A stretch of 64,000 nucleotides of DNA, from NCBI GenBank assembly GCA_004369045.1, contig ML213516.1:137250-201249 (forward strand), in the 5' to 3' direction. Below are positions 36,365 through 50,291 of the stretch, in pieces. The stretch is from Heliocybe sulcata. Its lineage: Eukaryota > Basidiomycota > Agaricomycetes > Gloeophyllales > Gloeophyllaceae. The notes beneath the pieces were generated by a model, which did not search any database, had not been told where the DNA came from, and saw only the letters and a program-made list of their open reading frames with translations. How positions within the stretch are numbered: the stretch's first letter is position 1; each line of letters opens with the position of its first letter. Made by a program: the position numbers and the translations under genes.

Positions 36365-38754
36365 ATGGACGACGAAGCAGCAGAGATCGAACTGGTATGT
36401 CGCTGGTGAAGCAACTCTGGGACAGGAGGGCTGACTACCCCGAAGCTTGAGCAGAACCTCAATAAAACACGCCAGATCTCCCAACGCATGACTTGTACGT
36501 ATCATCTGGAATCAGCGCTCCTGGCACCGTTACGATCCGTGCTAACCAACGCCAGCAATCTTGACCTCCTTTGACACTCGTCTGGTCAAGTTAGAGAAGT
36601 CGATCTTGCCGCTATACAACTCAACGCAGCTATTGACTAAACGAGCATCCAGTAAGTGTCACGATATCACGGTCATGTCATGACTTGAATGATCGACCAG
36701 ACATTGAAAGTGCGCTGCAGAAGATTGATGAAGTTGCCAGCAACCAGGAAGGTGTAGCTGCCGAGGAGGCTCTGATATTGCGGGGGTAGGCATGCATTCT
36801 TACCTCTACGGAATCTACTTTATCATTAAGCCACTTGACAGCCCTCAGCCTTCGCAGCTTGTGGCGTACAAGGAGGCCCTCGAACGTCTGAATGCCAGCA
36901 TTGCGTTCAAATCCTCTGATCGCGATTCTCGGGATACGGTCCGTACATACACATGATGCATGTCATACGGATATCTTACTGTCCTCTGAAGGCGCGATTA
37001 GTCGAGACTGGCGCAAAAAAGCTCGCCCAGCTGTACACCAAACTGGTGGCGGAAGGTTCCTCAGGGACACCACCTACTGGAATCGACCTGCCATCATCTA
37101 CCTTCCCTTCTGAGCTTCTCCCGACCTTGACACCTCTTGTCGCCTTCCTCCGCACACTCCCTCAGCCCTCGACACACCCATCGCACCCCGCTGCACAGGC
37201 GATCTTGACAACATTGAAAGAAGCCCAGCGAGGCTATGCTGACATGCGCGGCAACTGGATCAAGAAGTGCCTCGAGAGCCAAGGGAGGTGGATCGTTGAA
37301 AGAGCCGAGACCGTCGACGGTGTCGCGGCAGGCAGGGAATTCGGCCAATGGGTTGACAGCATCCTGAATATCGTGGAAGTAAGTCAATGGGTCTAGTGCC
37401 ATATTATGCGGCTAATTTATCTCTTCAATCAGGAAGAGTATGAACTTCTTAACCAGCTAGCACCGCTACCAGCGCCCTCCTCGCTGTCATCGACATTCAA
37501 CACGCTTCTGACCCCCGTTCTCAGCCTTTTCAGCTCGACGCTCTCGTCGCTGACTTCGCTCATAAAGCGCTCCCTTCACAAATACACTTTCCTAGCCTTA
37601 TCTACATATTCCTCTTTGCTCGCGTCGCAATCCAGATGGGATGACCTCCTGATACGACGGGCAGGGAGAAAAGATAAGGATAATGATTTCCGCGAGGGCA
37701 CGCATTCTCTCAGGGCGGTTTGCTTGCGGAGCTTCCCTGAGTTTATTGTGGACATCAAGAGTGCCGGGCTGGGTCCTGGGAAGGGTGGAGAGCTGAGCAC
37801 CGGGCTGGCCGACTTCACTATCTCAGTGAGTTAGCGTCTGCCAGATGTACGTCTACAGCATATAATGACCTCTTTACTAGACAGTACAATACATGGAGCG
37901 GATACCAGACGTAAAGGACGCAGTCGGTTCCGCATTGCTGACTCTGGGGGATGGTAATTGGAAGATGGGTGACGGAATGCAAGTCGGCAAAGGCTCCAAG
38001 CTTGGTGATGGCGACCAGCAAATCATCCTCGAGCACTACACTTGTATGTTGCTTCGGCACATATGATAGCTCAGAACGCTCATCATTCTCTCTAGACGAT
38101 GTTGTCAGCACTGTTGTCAGTAGTCTTACGACCCTGTCGCGCACCCAGAAGCGTCCCGCCTTCGGCTCGATATTCCTACTCAACAACATATCCTATATTC
38201 GGAGCCGCCTTCTCGAATCAAACGTCGACATCCGATCCCTCTTGTCAAAACCCACCACCGAAATGCTTAATAGCAACTTCCGCACAGCGAAGGCTGCATA
38301 CTTTGACTTGAACTTCTCCCCTTTGCTGCAAGCGCTCGCGGAGGAGAAAGGTAGCGGAAGCGGGAAAGCTGCGACGAAGGAGCGATTTACTAGATTCTTC
38401 GATTTGTTCGAGGAGGTAAAGGAGAGACACCGGATGGCCAAAGTTCTGGATGATGATGAGGACGGAAGGGAGCAGATTTGTGATGAGGTGGTCAAGTTAG
38501 TGGTGCCGAGCTTACAGCGGTTTACGCAGAGGAATCGAGAGAAGGAGTTCAGCAAGAGTAAGTGTCGCTGTTGGATGGGGTCCATAGTCGTTTTACTGAC
38601 TACCTACTTCCCCCTTTCCTCCTATAGATCCGTCAAAGTGTAAGCCACGATGCAACCCTTCCTTCGGATGTGTACTAATGGAGCTGCCTCTCACTCAGAC
38701 ATCAAGATGTCCCCCGACGAGGTCGAGTCGCAAATTCGAAGTTTCTACTCATAG
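36365..38754 (+). CDS. EXO70: Exocyst complex subunit Exo70
   Basis: A subunit of the octameric exocyst, which tethers secretory vesicles to the plasma membrane through PI(4,5)P2 and Rho GTPases. The start is ATG at 36365 (MDDEAAEIEL), followed by small exons QNLNKTRQISQRMT, ILTSFDTRLVKLEKSILPLY and IESALQKIDEVASNQ. These give the coiled-coil N-terminus typical of Exo70. The helical-rod body includes LEALNASIAFKSS-like repeats, FGQWVDSILNIVE, HSLRAVCLRSFPEFIVDIKS and LLNNISYIRSRLLES. The C-terminal domain ends in KYIKMSPDEVESQIRSFYS, the conserved Exo70 C-terminus, at 38754. About nine introns, several within the first 600 bp. Length fits fungal Exo70 proteins (about 620 residues). The 3' end is convergent with cupin 2, about 115 bp away. 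Confidence 0.93.
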
Positions 38755-38870
38755 GCAGATATCTGTAATCATGGTCAAGACTGGATTGATGGTCGTCAAT
38801 GCCATCAACTGCCTCCTCATACACCTAGTCTTCTATTCTCCACTGCCCCTAGTGCTACGACTCTCTGAAA

Positions 38871-39374
38871 CTATGAAGCCTCCCTAAGAGCCTTCTCTTC
38901 CACGCCCCAGCTCTTTCCCGTTCCTGTCCTATCAATGAGGATCCTGGCTCCAATCTCCGGGTAGTAGCACACATCCAGCTTCTCCCTGCTACCCCCGACC
39001 AAATACACCACTTCACCATTTCCCGACTTCATAAGGTGCGCGTTCTTTGTCCCGGCTGGAAATCCAAAGAAGTCACCATCCTTGAGCTGCTCCTCCTTGG
39101 CATCCTTATCGCCTTCCTTAACGAGCATCACAGCCCCCTCCCCCGCACTGATGATGTAAACCCATTCATCGTCATTGTTATGCCAATGCAAGACCGTGCT
39201 CTGGTTGTGCGGCGGCAGGCGGATGAGGTGGACGCCCGTCTTGGTGAGCCCCGTAAGGTCGCCCAGGCGGACCTGTTCGCGACGGACTTGGGGGTTCAGG
39301 GGGTGTGTACGTGGTTCAAAGGTGCGGTTTGTGGCGTGGAGGACGTAAGGTTTGTGCTCGGAAGACGAAGACAT
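38871..39374 (-). CDS. Small single-domain cupin protein, paralog 2
   Basis: An intronless 167-residue protein. The start is ATG at 39374 (MSSSSEHKPYVLHATNRTF). The frame continues upstream, but that part does not match the paralog, so the shorter start is preferred. Metal-binding motif 1 is HWHNNDDEWVYIISAGEG and motif 2 is GDFFGFPAGTKNAHLMKSG, both complete. The sequence aligns end to end with the protein at 15558-16055, including VVYLVGGSRE and DVCYYP, with most changes in the first 45 residues and the C-terminal 25. Reaction unknown; a cytosolic metal-dependent cupin is inferred. A CATAAAG motif lies about 70 bp upstream. Confidence 0.85.
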   Translation of the reverse strand: MSSSSEHKPYVLHATNRTFEPRTHPLNPQVRREQVRLGDLTGLTKTGVHLIRLPPHNQSTVLHWHNNDDEWVYIISAGEGAVMLVKEGDKDAKEEQLKDGDFFGFPAGTKNAHLMKSGNGEVVYLVGGSREKLDVCYYPEIGARILIDRTGTGKSWGVEEKALREAS

Positions 39375-39870
39375 GTTCGCTCTGGATATGATTTCGCGGG
39401 GTGTGCTGGATGTTGCTGCTCTGGCCCTGCCATACAGGCGGCCCTTTATGACTAACTTCAAGGCGCCGCGCTTCCCCAAGGAAGCTCTGTGCACACGTAG
39501 AAGACCCCAAGCCAGCGTACGTGGTCCGCAGTGACACTTGCCTGCGCTATAAAAGCGACCCCAAGGTCTAGGGACGGCTGTGATTGCTTGGTGCCGTCCC
39601 CAACTGATTCGTCAGGCGCCGGGCGCTTTAACGGTAACTGACTCATCTATGTCCCTCGCACGGAGCATTCAGATACACTTGCTCTTCGTTTCCGGGCAGC
39701 GCGAACATCTCAGCGACCATGCACTCCAGATTCGCGACCAGCACTTTCTGTCGTTGTTCCTGCCCTCAATCTCGCATGAAGGGGTGGTTATCCTGTTAAT
39801 ATCCATGCAAGTACTGTTTCATTTCTGCACGATCTGGAACCAGCGCCACTACTACTGTAATAAATACGGC
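39375..39870. other. Intergenic stretch between cupin 2 and the sugar transporter
   Basis: Contains the cupin 2 promoter on the minus strand (TATA-like CATAAAG at 39444-39450) and the 3' flank of the transporter. A TATAAAAG on the plus strand near 39547 has no gene in the right position. No repeat or RNA gene seen. Confidence 0.4.
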
Positions 39871-41551
39871 TTAAACAGCCATAATTATTTCGGTGACCTC
39901 GTCTTTCTCTTCACTACGAGGCTCCTCTCCAACAAGGGGCCCAGTATCGCGCTGCTCACCTCCTTTGTGAGTGGACCTCAGCACAACTTCCCGGACACTC
40001 TTGCAACCGGCAAAAAGGTAGTCAACGCTCTCGAGCGTCCGACGGGCCGTCTCAGGGAACCAGTACCATGCAATCGCGACATTGCTGAAGTTTAGCACGG
40101 CGAAGATGATATATGTCTTCCAGCCGATATTTGATATCGCCGGCGGAGTGATTTCCACGACTAAGAAGGTGCTAAGCCATTGGAAAACAACGGATAGAGC
40201 GCCGGCCCGCTGCCTGATGCGAACGGGCAATATTCTACGGGGTGAAAAAGTATATGTTTGTCAAGAAATCTGTCTGCCGTAGCTTGCGAGGTGAAGACGA
40301 CTCACTCGCTAGGGTAGCACCACATATTTGACATCCAGCCAACAGTGAAGAATCCTTGAAACAGGTACAACATCACCACAGCACCGATGCCATTACGTTT
40401 TCCACCCAATTTGATCAAGATGGCGGAGACGAGCATGCAGATGCCCATTCCACAGCCTCCAAATATAAACAACTTCCTTCTTCCCACCGTGTCCAGCAGT
40501 ATCCACGGGAAGAATGACATGGCCAGAAAGAACAGCTGCATGCCGCCGGATACCAGCAACGAATCCGTTCTTGATAAGCCAATCGAATTCTGGATGATAT
40601 AAGGCCCGTAATAGACGATCATGTTGATGCCGCTGAATTCTTGACACGCCTGAACACTGCATGCGATGAGGGTCCGCTGCCATCCCATGATGCCGCCGTT
40701 CGAGAATACGTCTTTCCATGAGCCTGTGGAATCACGTTCAAGGGCGATTGCCGTCTGAATATCCTGGAATTCGGATGAGACGATGGGGGAACTCGGTGGT
40801 GCGCTGCGCAAAGAGCTCAGGACATCGAGCGCTTCTTGTGTGTACCCATGTGCAGCTAGCCATCGTGGCGAGTCTGATCATCGGGTCTGTCAGCAAGTCG
40901 TCTTTGAAGGAGAAGTTCAACTGTACCAGGAAGGACACTGCACATGGCAATCAGCCCGAATGCAAAGATTATTTGGAATGCGATTGGGAACCTCCATTGC
41001 ACGGAGGATGAGTGAAGCGACATCCCATAGTCGATCCAATACGAGATCACGATGCCGACTATCAGCGATGTCAACTGTGCCGCGATCATCCGTCCCCGCG
41101 AGTGAGCCAGCGTCGTCTCTGCTTGCCAAATTGGCACAGCACTTGTGATAAAGCCCATACCGACGCCAGTGACGATCCTGCCTACTATCATCTGCCCAAG
41201 ACTGTAACTTGACGTCTGTATTATGGTTCCTAGGATGAGTACACCGCCGCCTACTGAGCAGACGGTCTTTCTCATAAAATACTCGGCCCAAAAGGCACAT
41301 ATCAGAGCGCCGAAGAGACACCCGAGCTCATAGACGGCAACTATGAAGCCTAGCAAAGTGGAATTGGGATTCGATAGTTGGGCAAGGAAGGCCGGGTCGG
41401 TGGTCAGACCGGAGAAAACACCGTTATCATAGCCGAAGAGGAGGAAACCCAGACAGCAGGCGAAGGTTATTGCATAGACAAGGGGTTGCCCGCGCAAGCC
41501 TAGGTAAGATTTAATCTGGAAGTCTGAAGGTAGGCTTGCGATGTCGGCCAT
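39871..41551 (-). CDS. MFS sugar transporter (hexose transporter-like)
   Basis: A 12-span sugar porter in the plasma membrane. The start is ATG at 41551 (MADIASLPSDFQIKSYLGLR). Family marks: LLFGYDNGVFSGL in the first span, ELGCLFGALICAFWAEYFMRK (the position of the G-R-R/K loop after span 2), RIVTGVGMGFITSAVPIWQAE, DSPRWLAAHGYTQEALDVL in the central loop, QEFSGINMIVYYGPYI in span 7, LLDTVGRRKLFIFGG, and WYWFPETARRTLESVDYLF as the PET-type motif after span 12. It ends with a polar C-tail at 39871. About four short introns. The QEFSGIN..YYGP block is typical of sugar-recognising members. The sugar cannot be told. Confidence 0.9.
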
Positions 41552-43065
41552 GGCGATAGGGACACGGCAATGCGAAGGGGGAATCCTACTTTGGACGGCT
41601 ATTATAGCAGTGTCGAGAACGATAACCCGCAGGAGATCCTAGACTGACGTATAATAGGACACGACATAGTAAAGCACCATAACACGGAAGGAAGGCGAGG
41701 GCATCCTGAGTGAGGCTAAGAATAACCTCGCGTTCCGCTCAGGAGCTTGCCATACTCACTTGATCAAGAACATCGTCAGGTGAACGGAAGACAAAGATGG
41801 TGCTTGCCAAGGACGGAAGATCAGGCAAGATAGGGAGAAGATACGCTATAGGCTGCGAAGGAAAATAGCAGCAAGAGTGCCCGAGGAAGTTGCGGTATAT
41901 CGGAAACCGGAAGGTTCACGAAGCATATGGATTCGCTTGGAAAGCCTGCACCACAAGCAATAGGCTTTAGCAACGTTCGGAGCAGCGGCTGGAAGGCATG
42001 TGGCATAGACCGTGGAGGGCAGTAGTGGTGCTCAGAATTGCACGGGTCGGATAGTTCGTAAGGCAAAGCAGCACGAAGCGGTTCGAATACAGAATCTGGT
42101 GGGCATGATTGTATATTTCGTCCGTGATTGGTGTTTCCACTCTCGAGGCATCAGTGGTCGTACTAATAGCATTGACGACAGCGTACCGGTACGACATCAT
42201 CCATGGAGGGTGGCGGATAGAAAGAATCCTCATGTTCTGGATATGGCAGTGGCGGCTCTGGGTCCCTTGCTATGACCATGTGCCACTAGGATTCTTATGG
42301 CGGGAAGAGTCTGGAGATACCGTTGCAGGCTCCCTGGTTTATTTGACAGTCGAAGCCTAATACACCTTGACAGAGGCCTCCGCTCGCTGTCCTCCGCTCG
42401 CGCCTCTAAGCGATCAAAGAGGTGTCGCAATGAGATTTCCAAGAACAGTTCTCAGAGCTTCTATACAAACCTCCTGCTTTCCTTGCCTCCAGCAACTGCA
42501 TCTGGACTATTATTGCATCGACCGCGGTTAACTCGTGCGCGCTACGACAGCATTGCCTCATGAACTGCTCACAATTGAGAATGTACAGCCTTGGGACAGG
42601 CAATGCTGCCTCCGTTGCACAGTATACTTTTGCTATCATGTTTCCTGAGCCGAGGCACGCTTCAAGCGAAACTGAGATGGGTTTCTTCAGGGAGGTCGCT
42701 AATAATCCACGATCTCCTTTGTACGTATCTCCCAGTCGAATGTGCACTTGAGGACTCGGCGTAAACGTAAGACTGCGTGCTGCCATTGGAACAGCATTGC
42801 TCATTTTGTACTGCATATTGCTGTGCGTAGCAAACGTTGACGGCAGAGTAGATAGGAAAAGACGTATCGAGGAATCCTCCGATATATGCTCCGCGTCCAG
42901 TCCAGTGCATCCAAGATAGCCCCGCCTCCGAAGGTAAGGCTGCGCGCAATAACCTTTCAGCCATCCGATTCTCTTGCTCTTCGGCAGCATTCCCAAGTAT
43001 ACAGCATCGCAAAGTCGTACAGAACATAGCTTCTCTTCTTGCAGTGGTGCAGTAGTCAAGGGTTG
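41552..43065. other. Gene-poor stretch left of calcineurin, with a possible kinase-like relic
   Basis: The longest frame is on the minus strand, 42406-43245. Its first part runs antisense to the calcineurin promoter and exon and is probably not coding. Its middle (about 42600-42690) reads SLEACLGSGNMIAKVYCA, like the glycine-rich loop of a protein kinase, but no VAIK-type lysine, HRD or DFG motif follows in a usable frame. Possibly a decayed kinase-like gene, possibly chance. The 41.55-42.3 kb part holds only short ORFs. Confidence 0.3.
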
Positions 43066-43099
43066 GCGCTTGCGGGGTTTAAAACGCGCTTGCGAGGTT
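43066..43099 (+). promoter_or_regulatory. Direct repeat in the calcineurin promoter
   Basis: GCGCTTGCGGGGTT at 43066-43079 and GCGCTTGCGAGGTT at 43086-43099 match at 13 of 14 positions, 20 bp apart, 60 to 95 bp before the calcineurin start codon. A paired factor-binding site is plausible. No known factor is assigned. Confidence 0.35.
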
Positions 43100-43158
43100 A
43101 CCATTAACCCCCTGCTGACCTTCTTGTTCACCTCGCCGTATTCTTCACGACTTCCACC

Positions 43159-45589
<2,431 letters not shown>

Positions 45590-46895
45590 GCGAAGTCGTA
45601 GGTCTGATGTGGAATGCCGTTTCCGTTCTGTTTCTCCCCGTCACCTATGGGACTACGGTCGACAGTATATCCAGTTACGCGTTACAGAGGCTCTTTTGTT
45701 CAATACATGATTTGCAGTATATTGATAGCGTACAATGGAATGTGTATATTCAGGATCTTATTATGAAGGACAGGAGTGCGGAGGATAACCAGAGCCCGAA
45801 AACCAGATCGTGTTACGGTGGCAGAGTCGTGGGGCTCACTCACCTTGCATCTCCACCCGGTCTTGCATCTGTTGAGAAAGGAGGATCAGCCCACTGAAGA
45901 CGACAGTTCGTTCCGGAGGTATAGGGAATTAGATCAGCGAACAGTGTATCCTTCACAAAGAATCGGACATATGCTTGTCATTAATGTTTAAAGAATATCA
46001 TCACGAAGATATGGTAGAAGATGAAGGACGGAAAGAACAAGACGCTTACTATTCAGTCTGACTCTTGGAAGTTTGCATAGAAGTGTCTTCTCGCGAGGTC
46101 TAGATAATTATTGAAGGTGCTAATACTGAAAAGTATCGTCAGTATCGCAAGCTCAAGCCGATCGGCCCACAATAAACAAAATGGATAAAGAGCAAAGGGA
46201 TCAGTTGGTGATGCATGTTTGAGTGTAGGCTCATGGGGAAGTCGCCAACTCGTCGTATGGACAGTTATCTATCATGAAAATGGGGACGAGAGTAATGCAA
46301 GGCGTTCTGACCCACCTTATATGATTTCCAGCCCTCCAGGACAGGACATAGGAACAGGGTGTAACAATTTGAAGTCGGACGCGCAAGCGCGCGAGTCTGG
46401 GAATTTCCGACTCCGCGTTCTGAGATCGAAAATTCAACTATACAGTACAGCCGACGACTTCGCGTCGACGCGACGCGTTGTCGAACTCCTCATCCCGTCC
46501 CGCCGCTGGGTACAGTGTCGGCAAATCGAACAAGTAGCTTGAATGTTCGTGGTGAGTATCTCTTCTCGACTGCTAAGAAAACCAGTAGTCTTCTCCTTAT
46601 ATGATGAACCATACAATCAGTTCTGCTTCCGAAGGAGAGAGCAATCTCCTGGTGGACAACCTCATACCAAAAACTCTTCCTGAACTCCTCTTCTCCATTC
46701 ACATCCGATATTCGCGACCGACTCTGACGACTTTCTTCTGACAGGTCTGACTTGCATATACTCTGTCGACCGACACATAAACATCCGCCTCCTCTCTCGC
46801 CTATTCATTTCAGTTACGTATGTTAGAAACGCAGTCAAACGATACGTAAGCCTACTTACGCCGTTCTCCTTATTGTCCTGAGCTCATTTCAACTG
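45590..46895. other. Gene-free stretch after calcineurin
   Basis: Presumed 3' UTR, then AT-rich sequence. Short ORFs on both strands have no support. A palindrome-rich patch of TCGCG/CGACGCG words sits near 46460-46480. No gene, RNA or transposon signature seen. Confidence 0.45.
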
Positions 46896-47328
46896 CAACG
46901 CGTTCCAAGCACCGTGCCAGCCTCCAAGCCCCCTACCCGCCGCATGCAACTCCGGCAACGCTTGGTACACGGGGGCCATTGATTTTGAGGAAGGCTTGAA
47001 GTGGGCGAACCGCTACCGCGCCTCGATCGGAGAGGAACTGCTCGAGCCTGGCATTGGAGACTCCTGCAAGGTACTCCTCACGCTGGACAGGAGAATCAAG
47101 GAACTAGGTGGCGTAGGGTGTGCATTTTCTGGTCGTCAGGATAGCGATGGTTCCTTCCACGCGCTCATGGTTGTGACGCGCTCCTTCATGGACATGGTCC
47201 CCTACGCGGACGGGAAGTGGTACTTGACACGCAAGCAGGGGGGGCCAGGACCGGATCGAGATGCGGCCAAGAGGATATTGAGGGAAGAAGGTAAGCTTGG
47301 AGCGTCTAGTTCTGCAGGCAAGAACTGA
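46896..47328 (+). CDS. Doubtful small hypothetical ORF, 5' end unresolved
   Basis: An open frame ends at 47328 and can be followed back to about 46880. It reads FNCNAFQAPC, then ACNSGNAWYTGAIDFEEGLK, then LTLDRRIKELGGVGCAFSG, SFMDMVPYADGKWYLTRKQG and an Ala/Ser tail. Four Cys lie in the first 40 residues. No ATG is found in the part that looks coding, so an upstream exon would be needed. Codon usage and residue mix look protein-like, but the family is not recognised. It could be a small secreted or accessory protein, or a remnant. Confidence 0.35.
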
Positions 47329-48641
47329 AGCTTCATCTATCTAGGTGTGCAATGGAAGCGTTTCCGCGTGTTTCCCCTTTTGACCAAGTACTAGAGCCTG
47401 GATTCTGGAAAGAGTGAGTGTCTGGCTACTTCGACCTTCCTAAGACGAAAACAAGTTCATCCATTCTTTGAATGCTTCGCCTGCGGCGACGGCTCTGCGC
47501 TCGCTTCTTGCTTGCAGGGGGTTTGGCCGGGTCCATCGTATTGGTGGACCTGTGCTGAGCGTCGCAGACGTCGTTCGGTGGAGAATATGAAAATATCGGC
47601 TTCTCTGACTTCTTCCTATACTTGATCCTTTCGCCTTCGGTTGTGCTTACAATACCTTGCACAGATTCTATGGACACCCTACATGCTACTAGAATACCAA
47701 GCTGTCCAATGTATGGAGCGTTTGAAGCCCATGAACCATTCTTGCCGCATTTATGCGTGATCCGGAAGCGTGAAGATGTCTTCGACGTATATCTGTCAAG
47801 AACCAAGCATCTTGATACGGCTCTGGGTAGACATCAAAGCGCCTTGCCCCTTCCGCCATTGTTAGATGCTGTGGCGCACCCATCACTCGGTGGTCGATGG
47901 CTCTTGTCTGGCGACCGGCTTCCGTCCTAGAAACCCGACTCCCGCGGAACGGGCATACGAGCTATGAGTCTGCTTCGCGGCGGCAGCGTTGACGCTCCCT
48001 CCTTTTACACGCAGTCTCAGGTGCTGGGCGGTACGTGTCTCAAGGCCTTCAACACCGCTATTGATGCTGACGTGTGGGTATCGTCGTTCAGTCTATCTAT
48101 CTTCCATCTACTGCTCTCTGTGACTTCCACTCTTTCTCAAAGAAAGTATACTGGCATTATCGCCGTTCCGAACAAGCGGTCCAAAGCTGACAATGTCGAA
48201 CATCCTGGTTGCTCTCCTCTGCGCAATGACCGCTTTCGCGGCGCCACTATCGCCCTATGTCGTGCCTCCAACCTTTCGACGCTCTTAGTTGATTGAGGGC
48301 GACACAGACGGCTATTCGTCGGTGGGTGCGATGTGGAAGATGGAGAGTGCGTTCCTGGAACTGTAGTCGGGCAGGCACAGTACTCAACTGTTGAATGAGG
48401 CGACTATCAGCTCGGCGGCAACCCAGAGGTATGTGCGCGGTACTGGTGGTCCATTGTGTACTGGTTTTTGACTACAATGGTGATTAGTCTGCCTCAGCCT
48501 ACTCCGAGCACAATCTTCGCGGGCCCAGTAATTGTTCCGGGGTCTCGGTGTATTGGAGTTTGTGATTGAGGAGGGCAGTGGCATGAGGCTGTATGGTGTG
48601 TCGTTCCCGTCGCTGCATGTCTGGAGCGGTATCTGGTATCA
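47329..48641. other. Gene-poor stretch with a signal-peptide-like mini-ORF
   Basis: Short ORFs on both strands. At 48193-48288 (+) a 31-codon ORF reads MSNILVALLCAMTAFAAPLS, a convincing signal peptide, but it stops soon after and downstream frames (to about 48640) are interrupted. This may be the 5' end of a decayed secreted-protein gene. The minus strand at 47426-47806 has an Arg/Lys-rich frame without family resemblance. Confidence 0.3.
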
Positions 48642-48727
48642 CAATTATAATGTGAATACATTGACTATTTTACCGGGATAACAGCAATTATAGCGTGAAT
48701 ATTTTAACAATGTTACCGGGATGACAG
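48642..48727. repeat. Tandem duplication of a 43-bp unit
   Basis: Copy 1 at 48642-48684 and copy 2 at 48685-48727, directly adjacent and equal in length. Both start CAATTATA, share GTGAATA and end TTACCGGGATRACAG. About 35 of 43 positions match by eye. The repeat lies just past the stop codon of the secreted-protein gene. Confidence 0.7.
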
Positions 48728-48730
48728 AAG

Positions 48731-49441
48731 CTACTGAGTGCCCACGACTTGCAGTACGACAGGATAGCAAGTGGTATAGTCATAGTAATACGACTTCCCA
48801 GAGGCGTTGTAAGCGACGTTGTTCTGATAACCCTTCCCGTTCGAACAAAGCGAGAACTCGTCTGTATGTCCATTAAGTGCGAGTAGGGGCAAGCCAGAAG
48901 AGTTTTTGTTGGGCTATGCGTGTATCATCGTTATTATCCCGCCACACCTGGAGAAGTGACCCATACGACTGACCACTATGCAGAATACCTGACTCGGAGT
49001 GGGCGTCGGGGTGGTAGTTATGAAACCGACCGTGGTTCCGTTCGTGGCACCGCTTGAAACGGCCTGGTTTCCGTACGAACTATTTCCGTACAGCCCTCCA
49101 TTGACTAAAGACAAGGTTGGCCAGTCGTTGTACGGGAATGTCGCCCAAGTCTTTACCCAGAAGAGTCAGCGCGAGAGGTCGAGCACGGGGTGACGACTAC
49201 GTACCGAAAGAACCTCGAACGTCGCGCCGTCTATGGCGCCAGCCTGCCCAAGCACGAGGGGGGCACCCGTGCTATTGGCGTTCGGTAGACTCGTGTTCAG
49301 AGCCGCCAGGGTGAAGGAGGCCAAGGTGTTCGACGCATTTGCCCCGAGGCCGCTGCATCCTGGTAGGGAGGACACCGAAGAAGGCGCAGCTGCCACAGCG
49401 CTGAAGAAACAAAGAGCGAAGACAAGGGTACTAGAGAACAT
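48731..49441 (-). CDS. Secreted, Asn-glycosylated protein of unknown function
   Basis: A three-exon gene. The start is ATG at 49441 with a clear signal peptide MFSSTLVFALCFFSAVAAAP (cleavage probably after AAA). Exon 1 ends at 49205 before GTACGT. Exon 2 starts TWATFPYNDWPTLSLVNGGL, and exon 3 (from about 48907) reads NKNSSGLPLLALNGHTDEFS and finishes VVLQVVGTQ. The mature chain of about 175 residues has many N-x-S/T sequons and few Cys, and a Thr/Pro stretch (ITTTPTPTPSQ). It resembles the small extracellular glycoproteins of agaricomycetes in style; no enzyme motif is visible. A TTAAATAA motif lies about 60 bp upstream. Confidence 0.75.
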
Positions 49442-49498
49442 CGTTGCAAACAGACTCAGAGGCGTCCTGTTGTAAGGTTCCAGATCGCAGACAGCAGA

Positions 49499-49506
49499 TT
49501 ATTTAA
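49499..49506 (-). promoter_or_regulatory. TATA-like box of the secreted-protein gene
   Basis: TTAAATAA on the minus strand, about 58 bp before the start codon at 49441, where fungal TATA elements usually lie. Confidence 0.35.
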
Positions 49507-50291
49507 GGGATTCCTTTAGAAGTCAGGAGGCTTCTTGCCCGCAATGATCGCAGGGGGCCTGGAACGTTGACAACGGTATGTAAGTGATCTCAATAGACCA
49601 AGAGTAAAAATTGTGGCGTCCTGGCTGCTCGATCGTACGCTTCGTAAGACGGGCAGAATCGCCGGACATTCAGCCCTCCGACGTCCATAAGACGATGTCA
49701 ACATAACCATGCCAAGCCGGCGTGGCCTGCTTGCGCCACCGGCATGGACTCTGCGACCCTCCGACGGGCGCCACATGATGAGCCACACAACTGCTTTTTC
49801 GGCATCTCGAAATTTTGTATATGAAGTTTTTGTGATTTCGTTAGGCACGTACAATACAAAACGGCAGTCCATAACCACGATACTTCAAACAAAGGAAAAT
49901 GGGATACTACGAGTGGGCATTCGGAAGACGATCTACAGTACAACTTCGATTTGGTTGGGAAGAGGTCAAGTGAGGGGGGATGTGGCGTTCAGACGGGACA
50001 CCAGGAGCAGCGACGACAGCAATACGAGACAAGACGAGACGAGCAAAATGGAAGAAAGGGGAGGGGCACGGAAATTAAGGACAGTGGAAGCTTCGCCCAA
50101 TAAATTAATGGCTTCGGGCGAGCACGAGACGTCGTTGAAAACAAATGGCGACTGCAATCTCGAATGATGAGATGATTGGATAAGAGGAAGAGAGCACCTA
50201 ATGCATGGTGTACAAGAAAGCCCATAAACCTCTATTTGACGATTGATTGATTCTTCTTCGCCACGCCGGACGAATACCACACAACCCATGC
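49507..50291. other. Intergenic stretch before the bZIP 3' end
   Basis: Upstream region of the secreted-protein gene and 3' flank of the bZIP gene. The ORF at 49709-50167 (+) is unsupported: its end is purine-rich low complexity. Nothing else seen. Confidence 0.45.

Noticed and set aside
39495-39646. TATAAAAG near 39547 as promoter of cupin 2
   Set aside because: It lies on the wrong strand for cupin 2, and no plus-strand gene follows it.
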